Source of the DNA: an uncultured Gammaproteobacteria bacterium
GTDB lineage: Bacteria > Pseudomonadota > Gammaproteobacteria > Pseudomonadales > Pseudohongiellaceae
Length of the DNA: 46,454 bases
Assembly: GCA_913058135.1 (NCBI GenBank)
Contig: CAJXPR010000018.1
Location: 1 to 46,454, forward strand
Reading direction: 5' to 3'
Below the pieces are notes generated by a model. It saw nothing but the letters and a program-made list of their open reading frames with translations. It was not told the DNA's origin and searched no databases. Every line of letters begins with the position of its first letter. Position 1 is the stretch's first letter. Of the stretch, positions 43,336 to 46,454 are shown piece after piece. Both the position numbers and the translations under genes were made by a program.

Positions 43336-43602
43336 TTGGCCAACACCGTACAAGCCCGTAAGCGCGCACGTCAGAATGAAGTCGCTCGCCGCCATAACGC
43401 CAGTTTCCGATCCATGGTCCGTACCTACATTAAAAAAGTAGTGTCAGCGATCCAGGAAGGTAACTATGACAATGCCACCGCTGCTTACAACCGCGCAGTA
43501 CCGGTCATCGACCGCATGGCAGACAAGGGCATTATTCACAAGAATAAGGCTGCTCGTCACAAGAGCCGTCTGAATGCCGCCATTTTGGCACTGAAAGCAT
43601 AA
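43336..43602 (+). CDS. rpsT: 30S ribosomal protein S20
   Basis: 88 residues, (M)[20 protein letters not shown], rich in Lys/Arg. The start is TTG with AAGGAG seven bases upstream. E. coli rpsT also starts with UUG, where the weak start takes part in autoregulation. It binds 16S rRNA in the small subunit. A strong bidirectional terminator follows at 43733-43760. Confidence 0.97.
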   Translation: MANTVQARKRARQNEVARRHNASFRSMVRTYIKKVVSAIQEGNYDNATAAYNRAVPVIDRMADKGIIHKNKAARHKSRLNAAILALKA

Positions 43603-43732
43603 GACAATATTGCGGGCGGGTTTGTCACTGATCCCGCCCTGTGTTTGCAATCACCGCAAGGTGAACTTTTGCAAGCGTGGCGCGCCAGAAGTGCCCGCAT
43701 GAAGAAGAGTGAACATAAAGAAGCATGAGCAT

Positions 43733-43760
43733 AAAAAAGCCGGTTGCGACCGGCTTTTTT
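43733..43760. terminator. Bidirectional terminator between rpsT and proB
   Basis: AAAAAAGCCGGT-TGCG-ACCGGCTTTTTT: a 6-bp GC stem extended by A/T pairing, with T runs on both strands. It serves convergent rpsT and proB. Confidence 0.93.
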
Positions 43761-43804
43761 GTACCTGAATTTTCACCCCTGACTTAATCCTGTCTCGCGG
43801 CGAC

Positions 43805-46150
<2,346 letters not shown>

Positions 46151-46214
46151 ACTGATCACATCACCGCATTGGCAGCCCGCTCCCAGGAGCCGGGCACGCC
46201 GGGTCAGCAGACCC

Positions 46215-46408
46215 TCAGGCCTCTACGATGCTGACGAATTTGCGGTTATTCGGACCTTTGACTTCAAACAGTACACGACCGTGCGCCTTCGCAAACAGCG
46301 TGTGGTCTTTTCCAATACCGACATTAGTGCCGGGGTGGAAGCGTGTACCACGCTGACGAACGATGATGTTGCCAGCCAGAACCTGCTCGCCGCCGAATCG
46401 TTTTACAC
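46215..46408 (-). CDS. rpmA: 50S ribosomal protein L27, 5' end missing
   Basis: The last ~64 codons of L27: [40 protein letters not shown] and the end KFVSIVEA. The N-terminal ~21 residues, which reach the peptidyl-transferase centre, are cut off by the adapter at 46409. rplU would be expected next in the genome. Confidence 0.96.
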
Positions 46409-46454
46409 CTGTCTCTTATACACATCTCCGAGCCCACGAGACAGGCAGAAATCT
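46409..46454 (-). other. Untrimmed Nextera read-2 adapter with i7 index
   Basis: Mosaic end (46409-46427), adapter, index AGGCAGAA (46443-46450) and ATCT. It is the exact reverse complement of bases 1-46. Library artefact. Confidence 0.98.

Noticed and set aside
43614-43639. GGGCGGG/CCCGCCC hairpin as the rpsT terminator
   Set aside because: It has a 12-base loop and no T run; the stem at 43733-43760 is far better.

Overview
The window looks like one complete Illumina/Nextera contig from a gammaproteobacterium. Both ends are untrimmed sequencing adapter in opposite orientation (1-46 and 46409-46454), so tex at the left and rpmA at the right are cut by the library, not by biology. Evidence for Gammaproteobacteria is conserved gene order and family content: divergent trmJ/suhB, an EfpL (YeiP) type EF-P paralogue, the PA2779/PA2778 pair, rpsT with a TTG start, rpmA-obgE-proB, and glutathione-dependent formaldehyde detoxification. 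I cannot name the genus. I see no tRNA, rRNA, CRISPR array, prophage, integrase or transposase gene, so most of the window is chromosomal housekeeping with short repeats and unusual family variants scattered through it.

Layout. 47-2462: tex (partial) and trmJ, leftward. 2604-6049: suhB (with a decayed catalytic site), a MATE exporter, a YdjA-like nitroreductase and a small PlsC-like acyltransferase, rightward. 6027-7684: a TetR regulator and a TauE/SafE permease, leftward. 7765-8655: a radical SAM protein. 8691-10666: frmA and frmB (formaldehyde to formate through glutathione), leftward. 10859-14250: a membrane-anchored TlpA-like thioredoxin, an HD-domain protein, a DUF3185 protein (leftward) and the PA2779/PA2778 pair. 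14275-19815: a double-length UvrA of 1846 residues with four ATP sites. 19816-20436: a non-coding cluster of structured repeats. 20437-22772: a TonB-like Pro/Glu-rich membrane protein and a PBP4-type D,D-peptidase.

22775-30654 is a phosphate-acquisition block, all leftward: a Na/Pi cotransporter with a PhoU-like tail, then pstS, pstC, pstA and pstB. PstC and PstA are the enlarged forms with big extracytoplasmic inserts. Good Pho boxes, each with a -10 hexamer 10 bases downstream, precede pstS and pstC. No phoU, phoB or phoR lies next to the operon. 30724-35977: purU, two exported proteins of unknown function, a glyoxalase-like protein, folD and an aromatic/aspartate aminotransferase. 35981-36825: a universal stress protein and a divergent 33-residue membrane protein, with an FNR/ANR-like site between them. 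36847-43097: DAHP synthase, efpL, an exported methyltransferase-like protein, murJ, an Nramp-related transporter and dps. Long nested GGGGACGGAGG hairpins (37958-38030, 42512-42622) sit in two of these gaps. 43336-46408: rpsT, then proB, obgE and rpmA leftward.

The best leads for something new are: the structured repeat pair at 19841-20375, whose arms differ between copies but still pair; the fused tandem UvrA whose second half lacks a region present in the first; a SuhB that has lost two metal ligands; the ANR-box/33-residue membrane protein next to uspA; and the putative peptidase-substrate pair PA2778/PA2779. I did not find a convincing new multi-gene defence or mobile system.
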